Assembly (NCBI RefSeq): GCF_905220415.1
Contig: NC_059547.1
Span: 9,188,501-9,252,500, forward strand
DNA from: Colias croceus
Taxonomy: Eukaryota > Arthropoda > Insecta > Lepidoptera > Pieridae
DNA: 64,000 nucleotides
Direction: 5' to 3'
Part shown: positions 40,801-45,698 of the stretch, piece by piece
Position numbering within the stretch: position 1 is the first letter of the stretch
Layout: each line of letters starts with the position of its first letter
Notes under the pieces: generated by a model
Told to the model about the DNA's origin: nothing
What the model saw: only the letters and a program-made list of their open reading frames with translations
The model's database searches: none
Program-made: the position numbers and the translations under genes

Positions 40801-40912
40801 AAAAGATTTACAGGATACAGAGAAAAGGAAAGAAACAGTGATAGAAAGATTTGACAGTGAAAGTAAGACTCAATGTGTGTCGGCTTTTAAGGAAAGTGAT
40901 AGTTGGGACTAA
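6930..40912 (+). CDS. PARN: Poly(A)-specific ribonuclease PARN, complete, 14 exons
   Basis: A 3'-5' deadenylase of the DEDDh/CAF1 family that shortens mRNA poly(A) tails and matures small RNAs. Exons: 6930-6948, 7033-7383, 8006-8138, 9407-9562, 10032-10164, 10792-10913, 11197-11315, 13265-13504, 15315-15401, 16020-16168, 16875-16933, 37526-37557, 38982-39097, 40637-40912. All GT-AG junctions keep phase; total 1992 nt, 663 aa (human 639). Catalytic residues: D28 and E30 (VIDAEFTG), D276 (IGHNMLLD), H360 and D365 (HEAGYDAYITG). The R3H insert is near residues 168-225. The RRM is about 425-503; the position of the human cap-binding Trp reads Phe460 (QFLDDTT). The Lys/Arg/Ser-rich tail (534-663) looks like a nuclear signal and ends SDSWD, like human PDTW. 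Exons 11-13 are the least certain: the exon 11 donor GTACGT was chosen by phase, and exon 13 could begin 3 bases later. Exon 8 is part of a tandem array. Confidence 0.9.
7737..7807 (-). mobile_element. Short repeat with inverted ends (71 bp), copy 1
   Basis: The ends are inverted copies of AGGGAAGCGC. The body matches, in reverse complement, the insertion at about 14689-14762 (shared GATCTCGCCTGATG-type core). It lies in PARN intron 2. The rest of the intron (7384-8005) shows nothing else I can name. Confidence 0.55.
8161..8318. mobile_element. Short interspersed element with a 15-bp inverted repeat
   Basis: AAGCTATTGCATAGC at 8189-8203 recurs inverted at 8302-8316. Between them are GC-richer sequence, a G run and three TTAGG units. 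Probably a MITE or SINE fragment in PARN intron 3; its boundaries are not certain. The remaining intron up to 9406 looks like plain AT-rich DNA. Confidence 0.4.
9563..10791. other. PARN introns 4 and 5, no further feature seen
   Basis: AT-rich intronic DNA on both sides of exon 5 (10032-10164). A short TTTGAG-like motif at about 9660 resembles LINE tails but is too short to call. Confidence 0.5.
11375..12626 (+). mobile_element. hAT DNA transposon, internally deleted, with perfect 8-bp TSD
   Basis: It begins CAGTGGCG and ends CGCCACTG, a standard hAT terminus. It is flanked on both sides by GTACATAT (11367-11374 and 12627-12634), an exact 8-bp target-site duplication. Length 1252 bp. It carries a decayed transposase C-terminus (separate entry) but not a full transposase, so it is non-autonomous. 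It lies in PARN intron 7 and leaves both splice sites intact. Confidence 0.9.
12155..12306 (+). pseudogene. hAT transposase C-terminal dimerisation remnant
   Basis: Reading forward gives SSTERAFSALNRI, then a stop, then YLRNTQGQERLSELTMT and VIEKELLIELK. This is the signature of the hAT C-terminal dimerisation domain (TTF/ZMYM-like transposases). The stop sits in a small TAGG repeat (about 12200-12213) that replaces the few residues expected between the two halves. The fragment is not functional. Confidence 0.8.
12736..12852. mobile_element. Imperfect inverted-repeat element (MITE-like)
   Basis: AACAGTGAT plus CTCTCGTTT near the left end recur inverted near the right end (AAACGAGAG, ATCACTGTT). 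About 115 bp, in PARN intron 7 just after the hAT element. The TSD is not clear. Further right, 13073-13086 is a perfect GC palindrome (GGCCCGATCGGGCC). Confidence 0.4.
13391..13966 (+). repeat. Four-fold 144-bp tandem repeat of PARN exon 8 end plus its splice donor
   Basis: Units start at 13391, 13535, 13679 and 13823. Each holds 114 bp of exon 8 (RRCRIAPDAALLKPF through NLTGADR), the donor GTGAGT (at 13505, 13649, 13793, 13937) and 30 bp of intron. 144 is divisible by three and the frame is open through all copies to a TGA at 13993-13995. The copies differ by one base as far as I can see (GCC to GAC in unit 3, Ala to Asp). The array is very GC- and CpG-rich compared with the AT-rich surroundings. 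PARN appears functional with unit 1 alone. Confidence 0.92.
13967..14200 (+). repeat. Decayed 62-67 bp tandem repeat derived from the exon 8 unit
   Basis: GTTGCCG recurs at 13970, 14032, 14094 and 14161 (spacing 62, 62, 67). Each unit joins the beginning of the 144-bp unit to its intronic end (TTAGCGGGCG-like) with the middle lost. Sequence and spacing vary more than in the 144-bp array, so it looks older. GC-rich. Confidence 0.75.
14285..14966 (+). repeat. Higher-order minisatellite in PARN intron 8
   Basis: Three kinds of sub-unit, all ending in AAGCT or ATCT: about 34 bp (with AAAGTGGAAATTTCAC), 18 bp (ATCACATGGAA) and 17 bp (ATCAACAAAAAGCT). They are arranged as 34-18-34-17-18, a 121-bp higher-order period seen twice from about 14379 and 14500. 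A poly(T)-headed insertion interrupts the array. The overlapping forward ORFs here are by-products of the repeat. Confidence 0.85.
14657..14762 (-). mobile_element. Poly(A) short retroelement inserted in the minisatellite, copy 2
   Basis: About 25 T followed by 75 bp matching the reverse complement of 7737-7807. The minisatellite resumes directly after it. A poly(T) head means a retroposed copy on the minus strand. It is a nested insertion younger than the array. Confidence 0.7.
15111..15286 (+). mobile_element. Helitron-like short element, type 2
   Basis: Starts TCATACTAATATTATAAAG after an A. Ends with a CG-rich region and CACAG-CTAG (15283-15286) before T, as expected for Helitron insertion between A and T. 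In PARN intron 8, 28 bp upstream of exon 9. Confidence 0.7.
15462..15664 (-). mobile_element. Helitron-like short element, type 1 (Lep1-like)
   Basis: Read on the minus strand: TCCATACTAATATTATAAATG start, GTCT microsatellite, GCGGGCGAAGCCGC-type hairpin, CTAG end (15462-15465). It begins about 60 bp after the PARN exon 9 donor. Confidence 0.75.
16285..16362 (-). mobile_element. tRNA-like sequence, SINE head or tRNA pseudogene
   Basis: On the minus strand there is a good T-arm and B box (GCGGGTTCGAATCCCGC) and an A-box-like stretch (GGTGGCTGTGGCCAGG). The acceptor-stem halves do not pair, so this is not a working tRNA gene. In PARN intron 10. The rest of that intron (16169-16874) shows no other element. 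Confidence 0.5.
16934..17660 (+). repeat. Degenerate long tandem repeat starting at the PARN exon 11 donor
   Basis: TCAAAGTGTGCG-type starts recur at about 16939, 17122 and (as ACAATGTGTGCG) 17568, followed each time by a GT-rich stretch, a TATAGTGTTTA-like motif and an AAGATCGGTTAAAT-like motif. Copies are diverged and unequal. The first begins within a few bases of the chosen exon 11 splice donor. Includes a perfect hairpin (17422-17472) and a GT/G microsatellite (17599-17630). Confidence 0.65.
17422..17472. repeat. Perfect hairpin, 19-bp arms
   Basis: ACACTACGCACACACTAAC (17422-17440) is exactly complementary to 17454-17472, with a 13-base loop. It lies inside the degenerate repeat of intron 11. 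Confidence 0.85.
17640..18700. other. PARN intron 11, first stretch, no feature seen
   Basis: AT-rich intronic DNA without an ORF or a repeat that I can name. Confidence 0.5.
18701..18866. mobile_element. Foldback MITE, copy 1 (166 bp)
   Basis: Almost wholly palindromic: TAGCGCGCAAGAGCAAC plus TTTTGTCTCCGCAACTA at the left recur inverted at the right, with a short GC-rich centre. Same length as the copy at 29518-29683 and nearly the same sequence. Ends GAG.TAGCGCGC on both sides. Superfamily and TSD unclear. In PARN intron 11. Confidence 0.85.
19605..20164 (+). repeat. 20-bp exact direct repeats flanking a 520-bp segment
   Basis: The same 20 bases (ATTACATTAG followed by TCGCGCAAAT) occur at 19605-19624 and 20145-20164. 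The enclosed segment ends A-rich (about 20134-20144). This fits a target-site duplication around a retroposed sequence, but the inserted sequence itself is unknown to me. Confidence 0.5.
20385..20530. promoter_or_regulatory. GC-rich block in PARN intron 11 with YY1-like and octamer motifs
   Basis: A sharp CpG-rich island inside AT-rich intron. It contains CCGCCATCTTG (20457-20467, YY1-like) and ATTTGCAT (20481-20488, POU octamer). It could be an internal promoter or enhancer; no coding frame is convincing on either strand. Confidence 0.35.
20600..25461. other. PARN intron 11, central stretch, no gene seen
   Basis: About 4.9 kb of mixed intronic DNA with scattered GC-richer patches (about 21240-21330, 22230-22320, 24200-24350). 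A minus-strand ORF of 136 codons (24983-25393) has no recognisable domain and is probably chance. Confidence 0.45.
25462..25670 (-). mobile_element. Helitron-like short element, type 1 (Lep1-like)
   Basis: CTAG end at 25462, GC-rich hairpin next to it, GACA microsatellite, and TCCATAC start at the right end (minus strand). Very close to the copy at 15462-15664. Confidence 0.8.
25769..25809 (-). repeat. TTTA microsatellite, probable LINE tail
   Basis: About ten TTTA units. On the minus strand this is a TAAA tail preceded by sequence from the right (a GTTGGAAATTCT-like end), which suggests the 3' end of a minus-strand LINE. The following 350 bp are low-complexity AT. Confidence 0.55.
26640..26925 (+). 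mobile_element. LINE 3' end with TTTGAG tail
   Basis: A 3'-UTR-like stretch including TTGCCGGTTCTTCTC (about 26799), then AATAAATG and short GTTTGA repeats (about 26900-26920). The form fits a 5'-truncated insect LINE. The left boundary is uncertain. Confidence 0.5.
26926..29517. other. PARN intron 11, no feature seen
   Basis: AT-rich intronic DNA. No ORF with a domain and no element with clear ends was recognised. Confidence 0.45.
29518..29683. mobile_element. Foldback MITE, copy 2 (166 bp)
   Basis: Same palindromic element as 18701-18866, same length, with few base changes. The 3' end of a minus-strand LINE begins within about 5 bp of its right end. Confidence 0.85.
29688..30938 (-). mobile_element. 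LINE, 5'-truncated, minus strand, TTTGAA tail
   Basis: On the minus strand: the C-terminal half of an RT ORF, a 240-bp 3' UTR with AATAAAT near its end, and a TTTGAA repeat tail (left end, about 29688-29710). The RT frame continues to about 30938, where similarity stops (DQYVEV just upstream of the first Met). The 3' UTR is almost the same as in the copy at 55339-55881. In PARN intron 11, antisense to the gene. Confidence 0.88.
29939..30922 (-). pseudogene. LINE reverse transcriptase, C-terminal half, frame open
   Basis: 327 codons with motif B (SGVPQGSVLGP), FADD (motif C) and the usual thumb and C-terminal region (HHKFLGVLLDEGLKWNKHID). The endonuclease and the first RT motifs are lost by 5' truncation, so it is not functional although the remaining frame is intact. 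A young insertion. Confidence 0.85.
30939..34132. other. PARN intron 11, mostly featureless; possible SINE remnant
   Basis: At about 31945-32130 a B-box-like CGCGGGTTCGACC is followed by sequence that could be an old tRNA-derived SINE. A GC-richer patch lies at 32265-32400. No gene seen. Confidence 0.35.
34133..34313 (-). mobile_element. Helitron-like element, decayed
   Basis: CCGCCCGCGGCTTCGCCCGC near the left end is the type 1 terminal hairpin on the minus strand. The expected CTAG is changed and the body has diverged. Confidence 0.5.
34314..35300. other. PARN intron 11, no feature seen
   Basis: AT-rich intronic DNA; a minus ORF of 66 codons near 34369 has no recognisable domain. Confidence 0.4.
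35301..35483 (+). mobile_element. Helitron-like short element, type 1
   Basis: TCCATACTAATATTATAAATG start (repeated partly just before, at 35294), GTCT microsatellite, GGGCGAAGCC hairpin region, CTAG end at 35480-35483 before T. Confidence 0.75.
36621..36819 (-). mobile_element. Helitron-like short element, type 2
   Basis: CTAG at 36621, CGCGCGG hairpin region next to it, AACAAACAAAC stretch and a TATAATATTAGTATAGA right end. Matches 15111-15286 in reverse. Confidence 0.7.
36820..37525. other. End of PARN intron 11
   Basis: AT-rich intron up to the TTTGCAG acceptor of exon 12. A short GC-richer patch at about 37260-37320 is unexplained. Confidence 0.4.
38090..38259. mobile_element. PIF/Harbinger-type MITE, 170 bp, TAA duplication
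   Basis: Perfect terminal inverted repeats of at least 28 bp beginning GGGCCGATTTTTCAATGC. TAA on both sides (38087-38089, 38260-38262), the 3-bp target typical of Harbinger. No coding capacity. In PARN intron 12. Confidence 0.85.
38707..38943 (+). mobile_element. Helitron-like short element, type 1, abutting a PARN acceptor
   Basis: TCCATACTAATATTATAAATG start, three GTCT units, CGCGGGCGAAGCCGCGGG hairpin, CTAG end at 38940-38943. It ends 38 bp before PARN exon 13, so the polypyrimidine tract and probably the branch point lie in the short remaining gap or in the element itself. Confidence 0.8.
39166..39390. mobile_element. GC-rich MITE with CGGCCGTACACGG ends
   Basis: Left end GCGGCCGTACACGG and right end CCGTGTACGGCCGC are inverted. 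The inside repeats the same theme (CTGCTCGAGC, CAGTCAACTGC), giving several nested inverted repeats. In PARN intron 13. TSD not clear. Confidence 0.75.
39676..40046. mobile_element. MITE with CAGGGTGT-type ends
   Basis: Left CAGGGTGTTCTACCGTCGGT and right end inverted with small changes (GGTATACTAAGC shared in both arms). About 370 bp, no ORF. In PARN intron 13; related in its outer bases to the MITE at 42344-42599. Confidence 0.7.
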
Positions 40913-40914
40913 GA

Positions 40915-40920
40915 AATAAA
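40915..40920 (+). terminator. Likely PARN poly(A) signal
   Basis: AATAAA three bases after the PARN stop codon, followed by T/G-rich sequence (about 40934-40965). This gives a very short 3' UTR; a later signal is also possible. Confidence 0.5.
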
Positions 40921-41274
40921 TTGATGTGAATAATGATGTGTTTTATTTTGGGGTTGTTTTGGGGTGAAACAGTTTTGTAGTACTAAATAGTGTCTGTATG
41001 CAAAAATACATAATAATAATATTCAGTTAGGTAACAGTTTTGTTTAAATAAGTAAAATTTTCATTCAGAGGAAAGCAATCTCAATGCAGAATGCAGGTAA
41101 ATAATCTAACTATTTAAGTACATGAACATAATGTAAAATAGACAAAAATCTTGATATTACAGTTTTCAATCTTAATAATATTCACATGTGAAACATTTTT
41201 GAATCGTCATATTATTATGTTACAAATAGATACTACTTAATACACGAAAACATAAAGGTTTATTCACAATACAT

Positions 41275-41451
41275 TCATATTAATAAAAGTTCATATATAA
41301 TGACTAAACTCCTATCTTCTGTCATGCCGTTTTCCATGGCGGGGTACACCATGTAGAAAGAATCCAGAGTCTGTTGATGATTGTCACCTGCACGTTTGGG
41401 ATTTCCAAGGGCATTGCATTCTGAGGCACTTACCACTAGGAAACCCCAGCT
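41275..41451 (-). other. Exon-like minus-strand ORF, possible last exon of a convergent gene
   Basis: An open frame of 58 codons in a sharply GC-richer block: WGFLVVSASECNALGNPKR, then HQQTLDSFYMVYPAMENG. Stop at 41275-41277. On the same strand AATAAA follows (41259-41264). I do not recognise the protein. The block also holds a strong donor-like GGTAAGT (about 41430, minus strand), so it could be an exon end instead, or a piece of an unknown repeat. Confidence 0.3.
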
Positions 41452-42063
41452 TTACGGCGACTGATGATTTATATTAGGTTCACATCACGTAGAAATGTTT
41501 TTCTAATAATTAAATGCTAAATATACGGTACCTAATACAAGTTACACATATCGATTTGTATCCTATAGGTACTATTTTACGAACATATACATAATATAAC
41601 AATTAACATTTTAATTTTATCAATTTTATTATATTATAACGGGTTATTGTAAATTTGCCACAAAGTTAATTCGTCACCTAAAAAAGTATGTGTAAATTTG
41701 CCACACTTTTATTTTTTTAAAGTTAATTCGTCACGATTTAATATCAAGTATTGTAAATTCGTCACATCGATAATTTAAGTACAGATAGCAAAAAAATTAA
41801 ACAATAAATTAATTTAAAATGTCAATTTGGATGGCGATGGACTTTGTAAAAACATAAGGAAAAGCATAACAAAGTTAAATTTTGCTAAAAACCAAGGAAC
41901 ATCTATTTTGTATATGTTCTAAAAATTCACAGCAGTTATAAAGAGTATTACTTAAGAAATATCTAATATCTACATTATTCTACATAGGTAATGGTAAAAA
42001 ATCACAGTTCTCTCTATAAATATTTTTAAAATGTAATGAAATGAGAGCGGCTCTATAACTAAT

Positions 42064-42277
42064 TAGACCGCCTCCTTCGTACAGTGGTTGACGCGTGAGC
42101 GTAAAACCGAGGGGTCCTGGGTTCGATTCACGGTGGAGACGAAGAAAAAAAAATGTCTCGGTCTGGCAGGACACAGAAGGCTGATCACCTACTTGTCCCT
42201 AAAGAAAATCGATCAGTGAAACAGATGTGTAATGCATCTGCCCCTTACCCCACTTGGGGACATGGGACTTCACTTCA
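42064..42277 (+). mobile_element. tRNA-derived SINE with 11-bp TSD
   Basis: tRNA-like head with an A-box-like CAGTGGTTGACGCGTGAG and B box GGGTTCGATTC, then an unrelated body ending near ACTTCA. Exact direct repeats CTATAACTAAT at 42053-42063 and 42278-42288. Nested in the transposon 41641-43317. Confidence 0.85.
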
Positions 42278-42343
42278 CTATAACTAATATTTATCACAAT
42301 CGTATAAAAATAAGGATAAAATATTTTTCACCTATTTTGTATA

Positions 42344-42599
42344 CAGGGTGTAAGGGACAGCCTCCCGAAAACTTTAACCATGGAATCATTCTGAGCAATT
42401 TTCTCAAAGAAAGCATATTGTGGAAATGAAAAAAAAAATTTCAACCTCCCATACAAAATTAGCATCTCACTCGAAAATTTTGTATGGGAAGCCGAATTTT
42501 TTTTTTCATTTCCGCAATATGGTTTCTTTGGGAAAGTTGCTCAGAAAGATGACCTGAGTCCATGATCAAAGTTTTCGAAAGACTGTCACTTACACCCTG
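42344..42599. mobile_element. MITE with about 110-bp inverted arms, CAGGGTGTAAG ends
   Basis: 256 bp, nearly palindromic: CAGGGTGTAAG.GACAG at both ends and a shared CATTTCC.CAATAT further in. Probable TA target with one changed base, judged against the duplicate empty site at about 41903-41925. Nested in the transposon 41641-43317. Confidence 0.8.
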
Positions 42600-43402
42600 A
42601 ATGTTCTAAAAATATACAACAGTTATAAAAAATATTACTTAACATCTATATTATTCTACATAGGTAATCGTAAAAATCACAGTTCTCTTTATAAATATTT
42701 TTAAAATGCAATGAACTAAAAGCGGCTCTACAATATTTATAACAATCCTATAAAAATAAGGATAAAATATTATTCTTTTATTAACAAGTAAAGATATTGC
42801 TTACTTACTTACTTTACTTAAATCATATCCTATAATATTAGAAAAACACAAAGCAAATAAAAATCAAAACTCAAACAGACTAGCGCGTTTCATGATCATG
42901 ACAATTAATAAATCACAGTTAAAATCACATTAATTATTTTTATAAGTCAACTTTCGTTTTCCATAAAAATAAAAATTCTAATACATAAAAAATCATTTCA
43001 AACTTTTAAAAAGCGCAAATCAATTTGACTAAATAATGAATTTACCTTATGTTATTGATGAATTTACCTTATGTGAATGATGACTGTAATATTAAAATGT
43101 AAATCATTATATTGCTGGTTTCATCGCAGGCTGAAAGGTATAATTCACTTGCCTTGCTTGCTGGCGGTACTTTACTACTTGTGGCAAATTTACAATAACC
43201 CGAATATACCTGTGACGAACTTACACATACTTTTTAAGGCATGTGACGAATTTACTTTCAATGTATGGAGTTTTAAAAACGTGACGAATTAACTTTGTGG
43301 CAAATTTACAATAACCCATTATAACGGGTACTATATGAATTAATGATATTATCCCAGGGATATAAAAAAGGCGACATTACATGGAAGCGCCTTTATTCTC
43401 AA

Positions 43403-43572
43403 CTAGCGGTCCGCCCCGGCTTCGCCCGTGGTACGTATTTACGTTTTCTCTACATAAGAATCATCCTCGTACTTCAAGGAATATTATAAAAAAAGAATTA
43501 ACGAAATCGGTTCAGTCGTTCTCGAGTTATGCGCTTACCAACACATTTTGCGATTCATTTTTATAGTATAGA
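43403..43572 (-). mobile_element. Helitron-like short element
   Basis: CTAG at 43403, then CGGTCCGCCCCGGCTTCGCC hairpin region. The right end TATAGTATAGA fits the TC-type start on the minus strand. The body differs from types 1 and 2. Confidence 0.6.
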
Positions 43573-45150
43573 TTTGCATGAAACTTTCAAAACTACGTAA
43601 TAACCTAACCTAACTTACACAGTGTTAGTTATCATAAGAAATTATTATGGAAACCCATATAAAGACGTAGTTTTATTTATTTATTTACTCAATACAATTA
43701 ATAATAACTATAGATTGTAACATAGATTCGAGAGTGGCAAAGCGGTTTTATGCCCTTAAATGTACCTCAGGCATTCCACTTCAGGTTTAACTTTAATACC
43801 CCATGTGGTTAGCTGAATATGGATACAATACAGCAACTTTGACCCGGGTCGTGTCGCCACCGGCTCGTAATCGTCCCGTGATCGTATCGTACACGAATTA
43901 TGACTGACGTGAAACCATAGCTATCGAATGGACATTAGCATTTTATCAGTAAAAAGTGAACTACTATGATTTTTAAATTACGTAGAGGAAATATTTAAAC
44001 TTTTTGCGATTACCTTAATTACTTCAACACATGAAAATTGCATGGGTAGTGTATTACAATTAAATACGTGGTTAACAAAAACGTCGTAAACAAACAAATT
44101 AAATTGAAACGTTACAACAATTTTAATCGTAATGCACAATAAAAATTAATTTACCATTCTAAAATTGATACTTCCTACATACTTTAGTTGAATCGTAAAA
44201 ACTTTAATTGGGGCGGAAGAGAATTCCTTTATATGATTGGCCCCTCTGTTTCTATTGACTTAATAGTATTGGCTAATTAAATGTCAATTGTTTTTAAATA
44301 TATCTAATGTTGCGCTCTGACGACTATAATAATTTGAAATACATTGTAACTAATAGCATCGGTATTAGACGTTATATTAATTACCTTTTTATAAGACAAA
44401 GTCACAGCGCTTTGGTGTTTTTTCTAAGAACAACAATTAGCTACATGCAAAAACCTGGCATCCTTTGATGTAGGAATCTCAATTTAAATATGAATGTACC
44501 GATGTCCCTACAAGTCTTTTAAACGGCAATATTGAAATTACGTATACATTTAGAATAGGAAGTACAAAAAAGAACGTATTGCAACGCGCGCTTTTTTAAA
44601 ACAAAAACAGATGTCACAGATAATAAATATGCAATAACATGTATATCAATGCGGACTGAATTATAGATGTTACAAAAATATTGTTGTACACAATGATGCT
44701 ATAAGTAAAAAGCTAAAAACGACTTCAAAAACGGCACACTAACGCGCACAATTATTGGTTAAAGTTCTTACTTGCCATCTTTGGCATGATTCAACTGTCG
44801 AGAGCGAAAAAGAGACCAATGAAGTAAAATGTGTCTAACTAGCCACATTTCGATGTGCCACTTGTGTTAATAACATTTCTATATTATGTAATCTACACAT
44901 TTTTTTATATGTAATATCATTGGAAGTAAAGGTCATTTCTTCTTTCTTCATGAAGCGCGTTCTTGCCTTAACTTGGGACTTAGCAGGCCAGTAAGAAATT
45001 AAACTAACTGGACCACCAAGGCCCATGCTACGACGAGATTCCTTCGTTACAGCTGGAAGAGATTTGCACTTTATATAAAACAAACAGGATGTACCTACGT
45101 TAGAAATTTCCTGAAAACATAAATATATGTAATCTTCTAAGATTTTCTAG
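43573..45150. other. Downstream region, no confirmed gene
   Basis: AT-rich. Minus strand 44835-45083 has an exon-like frame (LGGPVSLISYWPAKSQVK) preceded on that strand by a good acceptor-like CTTCCAG (about 45053). No family recognised; it might belong to the same unknown gene as 41275-41451. Confidence 0.3.
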
Positions 45151-45212
45151 AAAATTTAAAACAAATCCCAAACTTGGTTACTAAACCAAGTTTGGGATTT
45201 GTTTTAAATTTT
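45151..45212. repeat. Perfect hairpin, 29-bp arms, 4-base loop
   Basis: 45151-45179 is exactly complementary to 45184-45212 with loop ACTA. It contains ATCCCAAACTTGG and its inverse. Not part of any element I recognise. Confidence 0.9.
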
Positions 45213-45443
45213 ATCTTGATAGTATTAATATAAAGTATCAACAGATTCTAAAGCTTTAGGCTATAGAGCTAAAAATTATTAATTACCTATTTATAATTGT
45301 TGTATAATTTGACGATTCAAAAACGTTTCTGTTTGAATTTCCTTTAAAAGAAGAGTCAATTTATAATAGTATTCAGTATATCCTGTTATAATATAGTAGT
45401 ATTATAATAATATAATGTCTTAATATTGTGGAAATAGCACTTA

Positions 45444-45648
45444 TCTACACTAATATTATAAAGAGGAGAAATTTGTATGTTTGTTTGTTTGATTGTAATG
45501 AATAGGCTCATAAACTGCTGGACCGATTTGAAAAATTCTTTCACCATTCAAAAGCTACATTATCCACGAGTAATATAGGCTATATATTATCACGCTAAGA
45601 CCAACAGGAGCGAAGCCACGCGGGTGAAACCGCGCGGCACAGTTATAG
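45444..45648 (+). mobile_element. Helitron-like short element, type 2, with altered 3' end
   Basis: TCTACACTAATATTATAAAG start, then the type 2 body with ATCACGCTAAGACCAACAGG and the CGCGGGTGAAACCGCG hairpin. The usual CAG-CTAG end reads CAG-TTATAG and runs straight into a perfect hairpin. Confidence 0.7.
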
Positions 45649-45698
45649 TTTGATCAAATAATCAAACTACTAGAGTTTGATTATTTGATCAAACTATA
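45644..45698. repeat. Perfect hairpin, 25-bp arms, at a Helitron end
   Basis: 45644-45668 is exactly complementary to 45674-45698 (TATAGTTTGATCAAATAATC start), with loop ACTAG. It begins at the altered 3' end of the Helitron-like copy. Confidence 0.9.

Larger units (their letters stand above)
41641..43317. mobile_element. DNA transposon with 37-bp perfect TIRs and 8-bp TSD
   Basis: Left end GGGTTATTGTAAATTTGCCA continuing to a CGTCAC; the right end is its exact reverse complement over 37 bp. ATTATAAC on both sides (41633-41640, 43318-43325). Sub-terminal regions repeat two motifs many times, TAAATTTGCCAC and TAAATTCGTCAC, on both ends, like transposase binding sites. No transposase ORF, so non-autonomous. 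Superfamily uncertain (8-bp TSD fits hAT or Merlin; the GGG start is not usual for hAT). It holds an internal duplication, a SINE and a MITE. Confidence 0.85.
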
